A DNA stretch of 45,000 nucleotides from Prorocentrum cordatum. Taxonomy: Eukaryota; Sar; Dinophyceae; Prorocentrales; Prorocentraceae. Where the stretch lies: the NCBI GenBank assembly GCA_963575745.1, contig CAUYUJ010014549.1, positions 105,001 to 150,000 of the forward strand, in the 5' to 3' direction. The notes below the pieces were generated by a model. It had not been told where the DNA came from and searched no databases. It was given only the letters and a program-made list of their open reading frames with translations. The translations under genes and the position numbers were made by a program. Positions 12,039 to 20,649 of the stretch are shown here, one piece after another. Positions within the stretch are counted from its first letter, which is position 1, and each line of letters begins with the position of its first letter.

Positions 12039-12113
12039 CCCGTGGCCCGCCAGCCACGGGTGGTGCAGGCACTCGGCGGCGGTGGGGCGGAGCTCGTCGT
12101 CCTCCAAAGGAAG
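12039..12113 (-). pseudogene. Protein kinase C-terminal subdomain XI fragment
   Basis: On the minus strand the peptide DDELRPTAAECLHHPWLAG matches the last conserved block of Ser/Thr kinase domains (R-x-T-A-x-E-x-L-x-H-P-W), at about 12104-12048. The reading continues to about 11667 with no further domain. No ATP-binding or catalytic-loop motif was found upstream on the minus strand (12120-12700), so this is either a lone exon whose partners lie outside or a gene fragment. Confidence 0.55.
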
Positions 12114-12194
12114 AGGGAGCCCAGCGCGACCCCAATGAGGAGAGCGCTTCCCAGGCAAGGATGAGTAAGTGGGTGGGGGCGCAGGGCCACGATC

Positions 12195-12315
12195 AAGGAA
12201 CCGAGACCAAGGAACCGAGGACCAAGGAACCGAGGATCAATTCCAAGGAACCAAGGAGCCAGGCCCAAGGAATCCAGGAACCAGAACCAGAACCAAGGAA
12301 CAAATGAGCCAAGAA
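12195..12315. repeat. AAGGAACC short tandem array
   Basis: AAGGAACCGAG, AAGGAACCAAG and variants recur at 10-17 bp spacing. 12320-12710 shows nothing further that I can name. Confidence 0.8.
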
Positions 12316-12713
12316 ACCAAGCTCAAGGGGCCAAATCCGCCGACTCTTTCGGCGTGTGTGAAGGGTTTGTCCGTTCGAGTCGTCGTCTCCGTCATTCGTT
12401 AGTCGTCGTCTATGTCGTCCCCTTCTCCTGCGGCCCCCATTTCCCTGGGCCTATCGCCGCTCTTCCCCTTTTTCCTGAGCCTTCCACCCCAAGCGCGCCA
12501 ACCAAAGCGAAATTGAGCAACGTCGAAAGTCAGTCGAAAAGAAATCCCTTCCCTTTGATCCCTCCACCCGTAAGTTTGAAAGGGGTTGAGAGGCCCAACC
12601 AGCAGCTTCGCCTTAGGCGAAGCCCAGCTCCAGCTCTGTTGTACCGTAGTAGCGATAATCCCAGTAGTAGGAGGCGAGCCATCTCAAGCAATTTTGGTAT
12701 CGATGGCAAATAC

Positions 12714-12846
12714 TCTGTGTCAGCTAGGGGCTCTCCAGGGGGCCAGTCTTTTTGCATCCGCAACTCTGTGTGAAGGCTTTCTCCGGAGCTCCAGTGCACG
12801 GGCAGGCCACGCGGCCAAGACGACGGCAGCCGGGTGACTGCCAATG
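12714..12846. repeat. Direct repeat copy 1 (133 bp)
   Basis: From TGTGTCAGCTAGGGGCTC to GACTGCCAAT, this block is nearly identical to 12974-13106, exactly 260 bp away. It lies beyond the 3' end of the minus-strand DIRS-like element. Confidence 0.9.
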
Positions 12847-12973
12847 CGCTTCTAAATGCTCGAGCTGAAAAACGGCTGGGAACGCATGCGCGGGCGGGTG
12901 GCTTGAGCATGAACGCCCGCGGCCCCCTTCCCGATCCCAACAGCAACAAAGAAACACTGGCACGCCATAGTAA

Positions 12974-13106
12974 TCTGTGTCAGCTAGGGGCTCTCCAGGG
13001 GGCCAGTCTTTTTGCATCCGCAACTCCGTGTGAAGGCTCTCTCTGGAGCTCCAGTGCACGGGCAGGCCACGCGGCCAAGACGACGGCAGCCGGGCGACTG
13101 CCAATA
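12974..13106. repeat. Direct repeat copy 2 (133 bp)
   Basis: Second copy of the block at 12714-12846, with only a few substitutions. The 127-bp spacer between the copies is unique in the window as far as I can see. The arrangement resembles the B1-A2-B2 end of elements with split direct repeats, but the matching A1 copy was not found near 17500-17760. Confidence 0.9.
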
Positions 13107-13160
13107 CACTTCCGAAACTTAGCAAGCGCTCGAGCAACGGCGAATTTGAATCCCTGGCCG

Positions 13161-13899
13161 CTAGGCCACAAGTCTGCTCAGGCTCAAAAAAATGTGGCTT
13201 CTCAAAGCCTGTTTATAACTCTGAACCACAAGCCGGCATAACCTCTTGGGGTACGGTTCTGCAAGATGCGTCCAACAAACTCCGTCAGCATTCTTCCCTT
13301 CGAGGACCTGGTAAGGGCGGCAACTAAAGGAGCAGCAGCCCCGACCGAAGCATTTGCAGGGTACGAGCGAGTCGAGGTTAACGTGACAATACAGCAGCCT
13401 GGTGCGCTTTCGCCGCGGGGTGGCAAAAGCGCAGAAATCAAAATCAGGAGCGTGAGTCTTACGAATTCGCAGAAGATTCAGCGCGCCTGGGAGCTGCCAC
13501 AACCAAGACGTGCTAGGATTGTCGATCACCACTGGAATGTTCAGACTGCGTGCCAGCAAGAACAGAGAGAAACTGAAGGTGGCCAGGGTAGCCCCACGCT
13601 CTACCTTCAGCTGATCTCCCGGCGAGAGGCCTGGAAGACCCGAAGGAAAAAGGCGGGTGCGCAGCGGAGGCGGGCCGTTAGCCGGTTGCGTGCCCGACTC
13701 ATTGAGCAGCAGGGCGCGGCAATCCAGATGGCGACGACGAGACGGCCCCTCACCCACCCTCGAACCAACCTGCGCAGAGGAGCAGGTCGTGGCTGGACGA
13801 GTTCTTGAAGTCCAGCTCGAAGGCGGCGCGCTGCGCCTTGAAGGCCGGGCGCCGGGCCGCCGACACCCCCCCGGCGCCGCTGGAGACTTCCAGGAAGAC
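13161..13899 (-). pseudogene. Methyltransferase-like module of the DIRS-like element, split over three frames
   Basis: Reading right to left: FLEVSSGAGG at about 13896-13867 resembles the SAM-binding motif I of DNA methyltransferases; APCCSMSRARN near 13714 carries a PC dipeptide placed like the catalytic motif IV of cytosine-C5 enzymes; VVIDNPSTSWLWQLPG near 13523 resembles the ENP-type block, followed by a Cys-rich tail with YPKRLC near 13240. Each block is open in a different minus-strand frame, so at least two frameshifts separate them. It starts within 20 bp of the recombinase stop, suggesting it was fused or coupled to it. The assignment to cytosine methyltransferase is tentative; a general SAM-dependent fold is the safer reading. 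Confidence 0.5.
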
Positions 13900-13916
13900 A
13901 CCGCGGCCCGCGCGCC

Positions 13917-15248
13917 TCACCCACGCAGCCAGCTGGCCGACGGGGTCGCGCCAATCCGGGTGAAAGCGCGCTCGGCCTGGGTCTGGAGGCCGGGCGGCAG
14001 CCGGTGGAGCTGCTCCTGCACGCGCCCCCCCTTCGCGTACCTGCGCAGCGCGGCGTCCGTGGCCCAGCGGCCGCGCTTCTGGGTGTCCTTCAGGGGCCGC
14101 GCCGCCGCGTACAGCTCGTGGCTGGCCCCTCCGCGCCGGAGCTGGTGCAGGCTCAGGTTGCCCAGGGCGTTGAGGCCGAGGCTGTTGACGACGGCCTTGA
14201 AGCGGTAGTTCCACTGGGCGTAGGACACCGGGAACAGGCGATGCCCGGCCGTCGTCCTGCGGTGCAGCTCGGCGACGAGGCCCGGCATCCACGGGGAGCA
14301 CGCTGAGTCGATCAGGAGGCCCTCGTCGAACACCCCCGTCTTGGACGGCGTGAGGCGCTCGAACATGTGGAGCACGACGCACCGCGAGTGGACGCTGGTG
14401 GCCGCCGTGAAGCCCGGCGGGATCAGCTGGGACTGCACCAAGTCCACGGCCTCGCGAGGCCGAAGATACAGGGCGAAGGCCACCGCCGTGATCCATGCGA
14501 AAGCCACGAGCCCCCGGCCGCACATCGTCTCGATGACCAGGCAGACCACCGGCCACGGCAGGGGCAGGCGCGACCGGGCTGGGGCAAGGCGAGCCCAGCC
14601 CTTCGCGGCTCGCGCCGCACGGGGAAGCCGCCCCTGCCGCGTGGCCAGGTCGGGCCTCGTGAAGGCCAGGGCCGCCATCAGCTTCCAGGCGTCGCAGCTC
14701 TCGCCCCCGTCCAGGAACTCCTCGCGGAAGAACCGCGCCAGCGCATCGTCCACCTCCGGGGGCGTCTCGATGCTGATGCCCCTCTGGGCTGCCCACTGGC
14801 TGAAGGCCCGGCGGCGGCGCTCGTAGTCGATCCGCGTGGCCTCCGACACCGACTGCTCCTCCAGGAAAGTCAAGCCCTGGCGGGGGGCCGAGCTCGGCGG
14901 TGAGCCGAACCTCTCGGCCCTCTCGCGGCGGCGGACCGCCCGTCGGTCGCTCTCGGCCGTGGCGGCCGCCGAGCCGGGGCCCGAGGTCCTGCGGGCCGCC
15001 GTCGCCGGCCGCGGCGAGGCAGCGGCCGGGCGCTTGCGCGCTGGCCGCGGCGGGGGGCTGCTGGCGACGAAGCCCAGGCTCGCCGTGGACAGGGGCGCTG
15101 CCATGGCCCGCCAGACCCGGCACGGCGCCAGCCCGAACAGCCTCGGGAACGTCGCCAGCCTGGTCGCGGGAGGCCAGGGCCGCGCTGTTGTGCTCGGACG
15201 GGAGCCAGCGCCACGCTGCCGAACAGTCCGAGGCCAGAAGCAAAGCAC
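13917..15248 (-). CDS. Tyrosine recombinase of the DIRS-like element
   Basis: The 443-codon frame has a Pro/Ala/Arg-rich first 125 residues that overlap RNase H in another frame and are probably not translated as such. From residue about 126 the sequence looks genuine: a SAM-like DNA-binding part (TFLEEQSVSEATRIDYERRR), then the catalytic domain. Candidate catalytic residues are R263 in LRPREAVDL, H368 and R371 in LHQLRRGGASHE, W395 in KRGRW and the nucleophile Y404 in LRRYAKGG, spaced as in the Cre/XerC family. In DIRS elements this enzyme inserts a circular DNA intermediate. It overlaps the reverse transcriptase and RNase H frames, as is usual for the order. The catalytic set appears intact, so this is the best preserved part of the element. 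Confidence 0.82.
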   Translation of the reverse strand: MLCFWPRTVRQRGAGSRPSTTARPWPPATRLATFPRLFGLAPCRVWRAMAAPLSTASLGFVASSPPPRPARKRPAAASPRPATAARRTSGPGSAAATAESDRRAVRRRERAERFGSPPSSAPRQGLTFLEEQSVSEATRIDYERRRRAFSQWAAQRGISIETPPEVDDALARFFREEFLDGGESCDAWKLMAALAFTRPDLATRQGRLPRAARAAKGWARLAPARSRLPLPWPVVCLVIETMCGRGLVAFAWITAVAFALYLRPREAVDLVQSQLIPPGFTAATSVHSRCVVLHMFERLTPSKTGVFDEGLLIDSACSPWMPGLVAELHRRTTAGHRLFPVSYAQWNYRFKAVVNSLGLNALGNLSLHQLRRGGASHELYAAARPLKDTQKRGRWATDAALRRYAKGGRVQEQLHRLPPGLQTQAERAFTRIGATPSASWLRG

Positions 15249-17476
15249 AGGCTTGGCGGCAGATGGATGAGGACCTGCCCTTGGGCAAAGCCAGCAACGG
15301 AGCCATCGAGTCGTTCAGGATAACGCGTGTAGTGCCGAAGTTTCGAAGAGCTCGAAGGCGGCGTTTCAGACACAGGATGAGAGCCCGACCTTCCAGCGCC
15401 ACCTGCGACACCCTCCGACTCCAAGGCGACGACAATGCACGATGCCACCCGTCCGCCCACACCTCCTGCGGCACCTCCTCGAACGGTGCCTCCTCCACCT
15501 CCTCCTGGCCCTGGGCGCGCTCGAACCGGAACGGGATCTGCTGCTCCAGGGCCGAGGCTACTGCTGCAGGGTGCGACGAGGACTGTTTCGAGAAGGTCGA
15601 GGTAATCGATCTGGCTTGCTTGCTCTCCTGGGCGAGGGCCTGGTCCCGGGGCGCGATCTGCTGCTCGCCATCTCTCGAGAAACGCCATCTCTCGTTGAAG
15701 AGAGCGACAGACGATGGACTTGAGAAGGGGAGAGGGGCTTCTCGGCAACTCCGGCCACCGCGAGGCGCCCACGCAAGAAACGATCGGCGTGAGCGGGCGC
15801 CTGGCGTCGCGGTAGTACAACGGCAGGAGGGCGCGGCACCTGCGGAGCTCCCGGCTCACCGCAGGAGGTAGACGCCGTCGCTCCCGAGTGCCCTCGCCCA
15901 CGAAGGCGTACACGGAGCTCAGGCAGCTCAGCAGCTCGCGGCGGATCAGCGCCCGCGACGTGAAGTGGGAGATCCCCTTCATCACGGCGTAGCCGCTGCA
16001 CCGGCCGTTCGCGAGGAGCTCGCCGATGGCCAGACGGAGGCGCCACCGAAGACGAACAGCCAGCCCGATTACCGGGCGACCAGCGTCGAAGTGCCAGCCC
16101 AGCGCGTCGCCCCCCACCGACGCCCCCGCCGGATGCGTGGGGAGAGACGAGGCCCCAAGCTCAGCCTCGACGGTTGACGCAGCCGCCCGAACCTCACGAG
16201 GACGGTGGGGCAGCGCGATGAAGTTGTCCACGTATACGGCGCGGCGCGGCCCCTCAGCCAGAGCCGGGGCCGGGCGGCGATCCACCAGCCGTCGACTAGC
16301 TTGGCCCGGCAGAGCCCGAGCGGTTACAGCCTCGTTCAGCGACTGGCAGACCCGCAGGCCGATGCTCCAGCCCATGGGCGGGCAGCGGAAACAAGGCACC
16401 ACCACCCAGGAGGAGGCCTTGACGGGCGCGCCGTCGGCGAGGGTGGCGATCCCGACGTCTCCGGCGCGAACGCGCGGCATGCCCGAGCGAAACCGCCGGA
16501 GCCACGGGGGGATCTCGATCTGGTAGAGCGCGTCGGCGATGTCGACCCCGCCGATGCAGATCGGCTCGTCGCCGTCGACGGCGATCTGCGAGAAGGCCGC
16601 GCCGGTGGCGAGCTCCACGGAGTCCGCCGCGTGGAACCTGGGCGAGGCGTGGCGGCCGTCGAGGATCATGCGGAGTTGCCCGCTCTTCTTGCGCACGAAG
16701 AACAGGCCCACGTTACACTCGGCCGCGCTGTGGAAGTCCACGAGCCCGGCGTCTTGAAGCCACCGAACCACCTCGGCGTAGAGGCGCGGATTGCGGAGGG
16801 CAAGGTCAGTGTAGAGCCGCCTCGGCCCTGCCTCCTGAAGACGTTCCAACCCCAGCTGTCGGGGTAAAAACAACTCTTGAAGCCGGCGAGCGATGTTCTG
16901 TCCTGCCACCTCGTCGATGTCCACCATGGGCGTCGGTCGAGCGCCCGCAGCTGGCAGCGAGATGGAGTCGACGGTGCCGAAGCTCACCGGGGCAACCATC
17001 GTGGCGTCACCCTCGTATGATTGAAATATCCGGAGCTCCTCAAGGGCCCCTGGACCGCCCAGGTCAGCGGGGCACGGGCCGAACCGCGAGGCAGCCTCCC
17101 TCAGCACCCGGAAGACCTGTTCGTGGCCGGCCGAAGGCGTCGATGAGCCCGCGGGCGCCTGACCGCGACCTGGCGCCTGGCAGCCCCACAACTCATTCAG
17201 CGTCGTGGCCATGTCGTTGACCATGCCGTCGAAGTGGGGGCGCCTCTCCAGACGCCTTCGGACTGACCGTGTCAGCGGGGAAGAAGACTGCGAGGGCGGA
17301 GCCCCCGCGCCACGAAGGGGAAGGGGAAAGAGATCACGCTGGCGATCAGCAGCGCAGGGAGGAGGATCCTCATGTACAGGAAGTGCAGCTGCAGGCGCGA
17401 GGCGAACGCCTGCCCCCTCTCTCGGCTTGGCGGGCACCTGGGCAAGGGGAACCCAGGCGCCGCCCGTCGAGCTCAT
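14870..17476 (-). CDS. Reverse transcriptase of the DIRS-like element
   Basis: An 868-codon frame, of which about residues 1-640 look genuine. Motifs by residue: FFVRKKSGQLRMILDGRHAS (259-278, fingers), VDIADALYQIEIP with D312 and D315 (motif A), FRCPPMGWSIGL (363-374, motif B) and AVYVDNFIALP with the catalytic motif C written YVDN (415-418) instead of YxDD, a variant common in DIRS-type enzymes. LGWHFDAG at 459-466 fits the downstream motif D/E area. Beyond about residue 640 (left of 15560) the frame is Gly/Ala/Arg-rich shadow of RNase H and recombinase. The start ATG at 17476 overlaps the stop of the preceding small ORF. It would copy the element RNA into cDNA with RNase H. Confidence 0.78.
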   Translation of the reverse strand: MSSTGGAWVPLAQVPAKPREGAGVRLAPAAALPVHEDPPPCAADRQRDLFPLPLRGAGAPPSQSSSPLTRSVRRRLERRPHFDGMVNDMATTLNELWGCQAPGRGQAPAGSSTPSAGHEQVFRVLREAASRFGPCPADLGGPGALEELRIFQSYEGDATMVAPVSFGTVDSISLPAAGARPTPMVDIDEVAGQNIARRLQELFLPRQLGLERLQEAGPRRLYTDLALRNPRLYAEVVRWLQDAGLVDFHSAAECNVGLFFVRKKSGQLRMILDGRHASPRFHAADSVELATGAAFSQIAVDGDEPICIGGVDIADALYQIEIPPWLRRFRSGMPRVRAGDVGIATLADGAPVKASSWVVVPCFRCPPMGWSIGLRVCQSLNEAVTARALPGQASRRLVDRRPAPALAEGPRRAVYVDNFIALPHRPREVRAAASTVEAELGASSLPTHPAGASVGGDALGWHFDAGRPVIGLAVRLRWRLRLAIGELLANGRCSGYAVMKGISHFTSRALIRRELLSCLSSVYAFVGEGTRERRRLPPAVSRELRRCRALLPLYYRDARRPLTPIVSCVGASRWPELPRSPSPLLKSIVCRSLQREMAFLERWRAADRAPGPGPRPGEQASQIDYLDLLETVLVAPCSSSLGPGAADPVPVRARPGPGGGGGGTVRGGAAGGVGGRVASCIVVALESEGVAGGAGRSGSHPVSETPPSSSSKLRHYTRYPERLDGSVAGFAQGQVLIHLPPSLCFASGLGLFGSVALAPVRAQQRGPGLPRPGWRRSRGCSGWRRAGSGGPWQRPCPRRAWASSPAAPRRGQRASARPLPRRGRRRRPAGPRAPARRPPRPRATDGRSAAARGPRGSAHRRARPPARA
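15160..15550 (-). pseudogene. RNase H domain of the DIRS-like element
   Basis: In a frame different from both neighbours the minus strand reads VALEGRALILCLKRRLRAL, then RVILNDSMAPLLALPKGRSSS, then WRWLPSEHNSAALASRDQ. These match the E, the D-x-x and the W.PSE.N.AD..SR blocks of DIRS and Ty3-type RNase H. The first catalytic Asp block should lie near 15780 and is not intact in one frame. The reverse transcriptase frame must shift near 15550 to enter this domain and again near 15150 to enter the recombinase. Programmed frameshifting or decay would both explain that; I favour decay for the first shift. Confidence 0.65.
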
Positions 17477-17703
17477 GATGACAGAGCGCGACGCTCTTCA
17501 CGGGCCTTCCTGATCTGCTTCAGCATCCCTGCGTCGCGCTCGACCTGTTTGGAGACGTACTCCAGCAACAACGGGCAAATCATGGGGCGGTCGTCCTCCT
17601 TGGCCGCTCCTGCGAACACCGCCGCCTCGTCCACGATGCCAAATTCTTTACGCTTCGCGTATCCCCACCAGCCCAGCTCACAGCAGCAGCTCTCGCGAAG
17701 CAT
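17473..17703 (-). CDS. Small ORF upstream of the reverse transcriptase (76 codons)
   Basis: A 76-residue reading starting at ATG 17703 ends at a TGA whose first two bases are the last two of the reverse transcriptase ATG (ATGA overlap at 17476-17473). The C-terminal half is charged and helical in composition (LLEYVSKQVERDAGMLKQIR). No domain is recognised; position would suit a Gag-like or accessory protein. Alternatively it is simply the N-terminal part of the reverse transcriptase polyprotein separated by a -1 shift. Confidence 0.45.
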   Translation of the reverse strand: MLRESCCCELGWWGYAKRKEFGIVDEAAVFAGAAKEDDRPMICPLLLEYVSKQVERDAGMLKQIRKAREERRALSS

Positions 17704-17821
17704 GTCGACAGTTGTTACCTAACAGCGAAGACTGATAGGTTTCTAGTTGACTCAAAAGAGCTCACAGATCACTCCACAGGGGGGTCCGGGCAGGTGTTGG
17801 GAGTTGCCGGGCGGCAGGTGC

Positions 17822-18341
17822 CGGGCTCGTTTTTCGCCAACAGTCACACACTTCGTGCTCTTCGATTTCCCAGAACTCCATTCCCAGGCCACATTCTGGA
17901 GGGCCGAATGCAACAGTCACACACTTCGTGCTCTTCGAGTTCCCAGAACTCCATTCCCGGGCCACATTCTGGAGGGCCGGATGCAACAGTCACACACTTC
18001 GTGCTCTTCGAGTTCCCAGAACTCCATTCCCGGGCCACATTCTGGAGGGCCGGATGCAACAGTCACACACTTCGTGCTCTTCGAGTTCCCAGAACTCCAT
18101 TCCCGGGCCACATTTTGAATGCCCGGAGCCAACTGTAGGCCACTTCGTGCTCTTCGAGTTCCCAGAACTCCATTCCCGGGCCACATTTTGAATGCCCGGA
18201 GCCAACTGTAGGCCACTTCGTGGTCTTCGAGTTCCCAGAACTCCATTCCTGGGCATGATTTTGAATGCCCGGAGCCAACTGTAGGCCACTTCGTGTTCTT
18301 CGAGTTCCCAGAACTCCATTCCCGGGCCACATTTTGAATGC
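17822..18341. repeat. 73-bp tandem satellite, 7 copies of two types
   Basis: CCAGAACTCCATTCC recurs every 73 bp. Four copies on the left carry GGAGGGCCGGATGCAACAGTCACACAC; three on the right carry AATGCCCGGAGCC...ACTGTAGGCCAC. The last copy passes directly into the GAGGCT satellite at 18342. Open frames on both strands are repeat readings. Confidence 0.92.
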
Positions 18342-19460
18342 TGAGGCAGGCTGATGCTGAGGCTGAGGCAGGCTGAGGCTGAGGCAGGCTGAGGCTGAGG
18401 CCGAGGCTGAAGGCAGACTGAGGCTGAGGCTGAAGCAGGCTGAGGCTGAGGCTGAGGCAGGCTGAGGCTGAGGCTGAGGCAGGCTGATGCTGAGGCAGGC
18501 TGAGGCTGAGGCTGAGGCTGATGCAGGCTGAGGCTGAGGCAGGCTGAGGCTGAGGCCGAGGCTGAAGGCAGACTGAGGCTGAGGCTGAAGCAGGCTGAGG
18601 CTGAGGCTGAGGCAGGCTGAGGCTGAGGCTGAGGCAGGCTGATGCTGAGGCTGAGGCTGAGGCTGAGGCTGAGGCTGAGGCAGGCTGAGGCTGAGGCCGA
18701 GGCTGAAGGCAGACTGAGGCTGAGGCTGAAGCAGGCTGAGGCTGAGGCGAGGCTGAGGCTGAGGCTGAGGCTGAGGCAGGCTGATGCTGAGGCAGGCTGA
18801 GGCTGAGGCTGAGGCTGAGGCTGCAGGGCTGAGGCTGAGGCTGAGGCAGGCTGAGGCTGAGGCCGAGGCTGAAGGCAGACTGAGGCTGAGGCTGAAGCAG
18901 GCTGAGGCTGAGGCTGCAGGCTGAGGCTGAGGCTGAGGCAGGCTGATGCTGAGGAGGCTGAGGCTGAGGCTGAGGCTGATGCAGGCTGAGGCTGAGGCAG
19001 GCTGATGCTGAGGCCGAGGCTGAAGCAGACTGAGGCTGAGGCTGAAGCAAGGCTGAGGCTGAGGCTGAGGCTGAGGCTGAGGCTGCTGAGGCTGAGGCTG
19101 GGCTGAGGCTGAGGCAGGCTGAGGCTGAGGCAGGCTGAGGCAGGCTGAGGCTGAGGCTGAGGCTGAAGGCTGAGGCTGAGGCAGGCTGAGGCTGAGGCCG
19201 AGGCCGACGGCAGACTGCTGAGGCTGAAGCAGGCTGAGGCTGAGGCAGGGAGGCTGAGGCTGAGGCTGAGGCAGGCTGATGCTGAGGCAAGCTGAGGCTG
19301 AGGCTGAGGCTGAAGCCGAGGCCGAGGCAGCTGAAGCTGAGGCCGAGGCTGAAGGCAGACTGAGGCTGAGGCTGAAGCAGGCTGAGGCTGAGGCTGAGGC
19401 AGGCTGAGGCTGAGGCAGGCTGAGGCTGAGGCTGAGGCAGGCTGAGGCTGAGGCTGTGAC
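18342..19460. repeat. GAGGCT hexamer satellite with higher-order structure
   Basis: About 1.1 kb built from GAGGCT and GAGGCAG units. A longer block containing GAGGCCGAGGCTGAAGGCAGACT recurs about seven times (near 18397, 18552, 18692, 18860, 19012, 19197 and 19340), showing expansion by unequal exchange. Minus-strand open frames of over 450 codons (Ser-Ala or Gln-Pro repeats) follow from the 6-bp unit and are rejected as genes. 19456-19510 has a related GACTGC motif. Confidence 0.93.
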
Positions 19461-19610
19461 TGCGACTGCCGTTGCCACTGCGACTGTCATCGCGAATGCG
19501 ACTACGACTGCGAGAACAGCAGAATTCTACAACTGGATTCTCATCTGAATCTTAAGGGGAATGCTTCCAGATATGCTCTACACATCGCTGTTAGGTTGCT
19601 TTGCCGGGAT

Positions 19611-19612
<2 letters not shown>

Positions 19613-19706
<94 letters not shown>
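19613..19706. repeat. 94-nt homopolymer T tract
   Basis: Uninterrupted run of T followed by CAGGTTGTGCG. It could be the A-tail of a minus-strand retrocopy or an extreme pyrimidine tract before an AG; no flanking target duplication was identified. Confidence 0.95.
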
Positions 19707-19829
19707 CAGGTTGTGCGCTGGTTCCGCATATCTCCCCTGTTCCTCCTTCCTCCCGCCTCCTTGTACATCCTCCTTGTGGGGGGAGCGGGAGAAGGACGAG
19801 GCGGAGGAGGAGGGAGAGAAAGCGCTCCT

Positions 19830-20225
19830 CGTGTTTGAGTCGTTTGGGGTTTCTCGTCCTGGTGTGAGTCGTTCGGGCCCTTCTTCCTGGTGTGAGTCGT
19901 TCGGGCTCTTCGTGGTGTGAGTCGTTCGGGCTCTTCGTCCTGGTGTAGTCGTTCGGGCTTCTCGTGGTGTGAGTTGTTCGGGCCCCTCATCCTGGTGTGA
20001 GTCGTTCGGGCCCCTCCTCCTGGTGTGACTCGTTCGGGCTCCTCGTGGTGTGAGTCGTTCGGGGCCGCGTCGTGGTGTGAGTCGTTCGGGCTCCTCGTGG
20101 TGTGAGTCGTTCGGGCGCCTCGTCCTGGTGTGAGTCGTTTTCGGGCCCCTCCTTGTTGTGTGAGTCGTTCGGGCTCTTCGGTTGGGTGAGTCGTTCGGGC
20201 CCCTCGTCCTGGTGTGAGTCGTTCG
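19830..20225 (+). repeat. GTCGTTCGGG array, plus orientation
   Basis: Monomers of about 25-28 bp of the form GTGTGAGTCGTTCGGGCCCCTCGTCCTG and a shorter GGGCTCCTCGTG type. Strand here means the strand on which GTGAGTCGTTCGGG reads. This is the most widespread repeat family of the window. Confidence 0.93.
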
Positions 20226-20229
20226 GGAT

Positions 20230-20445
20230 CCTCGTGGGGCCTCTTGGGGGCCTCTTGGAGCCTCTTGGGGGCCTCTTGGGGGCCTCTTGGGGGCCTCTTG
20301 GGGCGTGGGGGCATCTTGGGGGCTCTCTGGGGCCTCTTGGGGGCCTCTTGGGGGCCTCTTGGGGCCTCTTGGGGCCTCTTGTGGCCTGGAGGCCTCTGGG
20401 AGCCTCCAGGGGGCCTCTTGGGGCCATCTTGGGGCTTCTTGCGAC
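20230..20445 (+). repeat. CCTCTTGGGGG minisatellite
   Basis: GCCTCTTGGGG units of 11-13 bp follow directly on the GTCGTTCGGG array, as they do near 30370, 44103 and 44850. Confidence 0.92.
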
Positions 20446-20449
20446 CTCC

Positions 20450-20610
20450 TCAGATGCGCAAGTGAGCGCCGCCCCCTGAGAAGGACAGAATGAGCCCAAC
20501 ACCTTCGTAACATCAATGATTTTGCCAGGAGGGAAGATAAGCGCGGCCCCCTCAGAAGGCCCAAATGGGCCCAACACCGTAGTAACATCAATGGTTTTTG
20601 CTTCAAAGAC
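20450..20610. repeat. Module shared with 30605-30720
   Basis: CCCCTGAGAAGGACA, AACCTTCGTAA and ATGATTTTGC appear in the same order and spacing here and at 30635-30695, in both places directly after the CCTCTTGGG minisatellite. The segment GGCCCCCTCAGAA also ends both. Confidence 0.8.
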
Positions 20611-20649
20611 GAGCTGAGGCACCGAACTCCCCCCCCCCCCCCCGGGGCC

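Larger units (their letters stand above)
13161..17703 (-). mobile_element. DIRS-like (tyrosine recombinase) retrotransposon
   Basis: On the minus strand the order is a small ORF (17703-17473), reverse transcriptase (17476 onward), RNase H (about 15550-15160), tyrosine recombinase (core about 14871-13917) and a methyltransferase-like module (13899-about 13200). Reverse transcriptase plus RNase H plus a tyrosine recombinase in place of an integrase defines the DIRS order. The left and right ends are not identified, so the boundaries are the outermost supported coding sequence. Confidence 0.8.

Noticed and set aside
11655-12164. Plus-strand open frame of 169 codons
   Set aside because: It is antisense to the kinase fragment and has no domain.
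13100-13180. tRNA-like B box around TTTGAATCCC
   Set aside because: The flanking sequence cannot form a T-arm or acceptor stem on either strand.
14870-15560. C-terminal 230 residues of the reverse transcriptase frame as protein
   Set aside because: RNase H and recombinase motifs occupy the same DNA in other frames and the composition here is Gly/Arg/Pro shadow.
17917-19490. Minus-strand open frames of 457 and 475 codons
   Set aside because: They are Ser-Ala, Leu-Pro-Gln-Pro readings of the GAGGCT and 73-bp repeats and have no independent coding signal.
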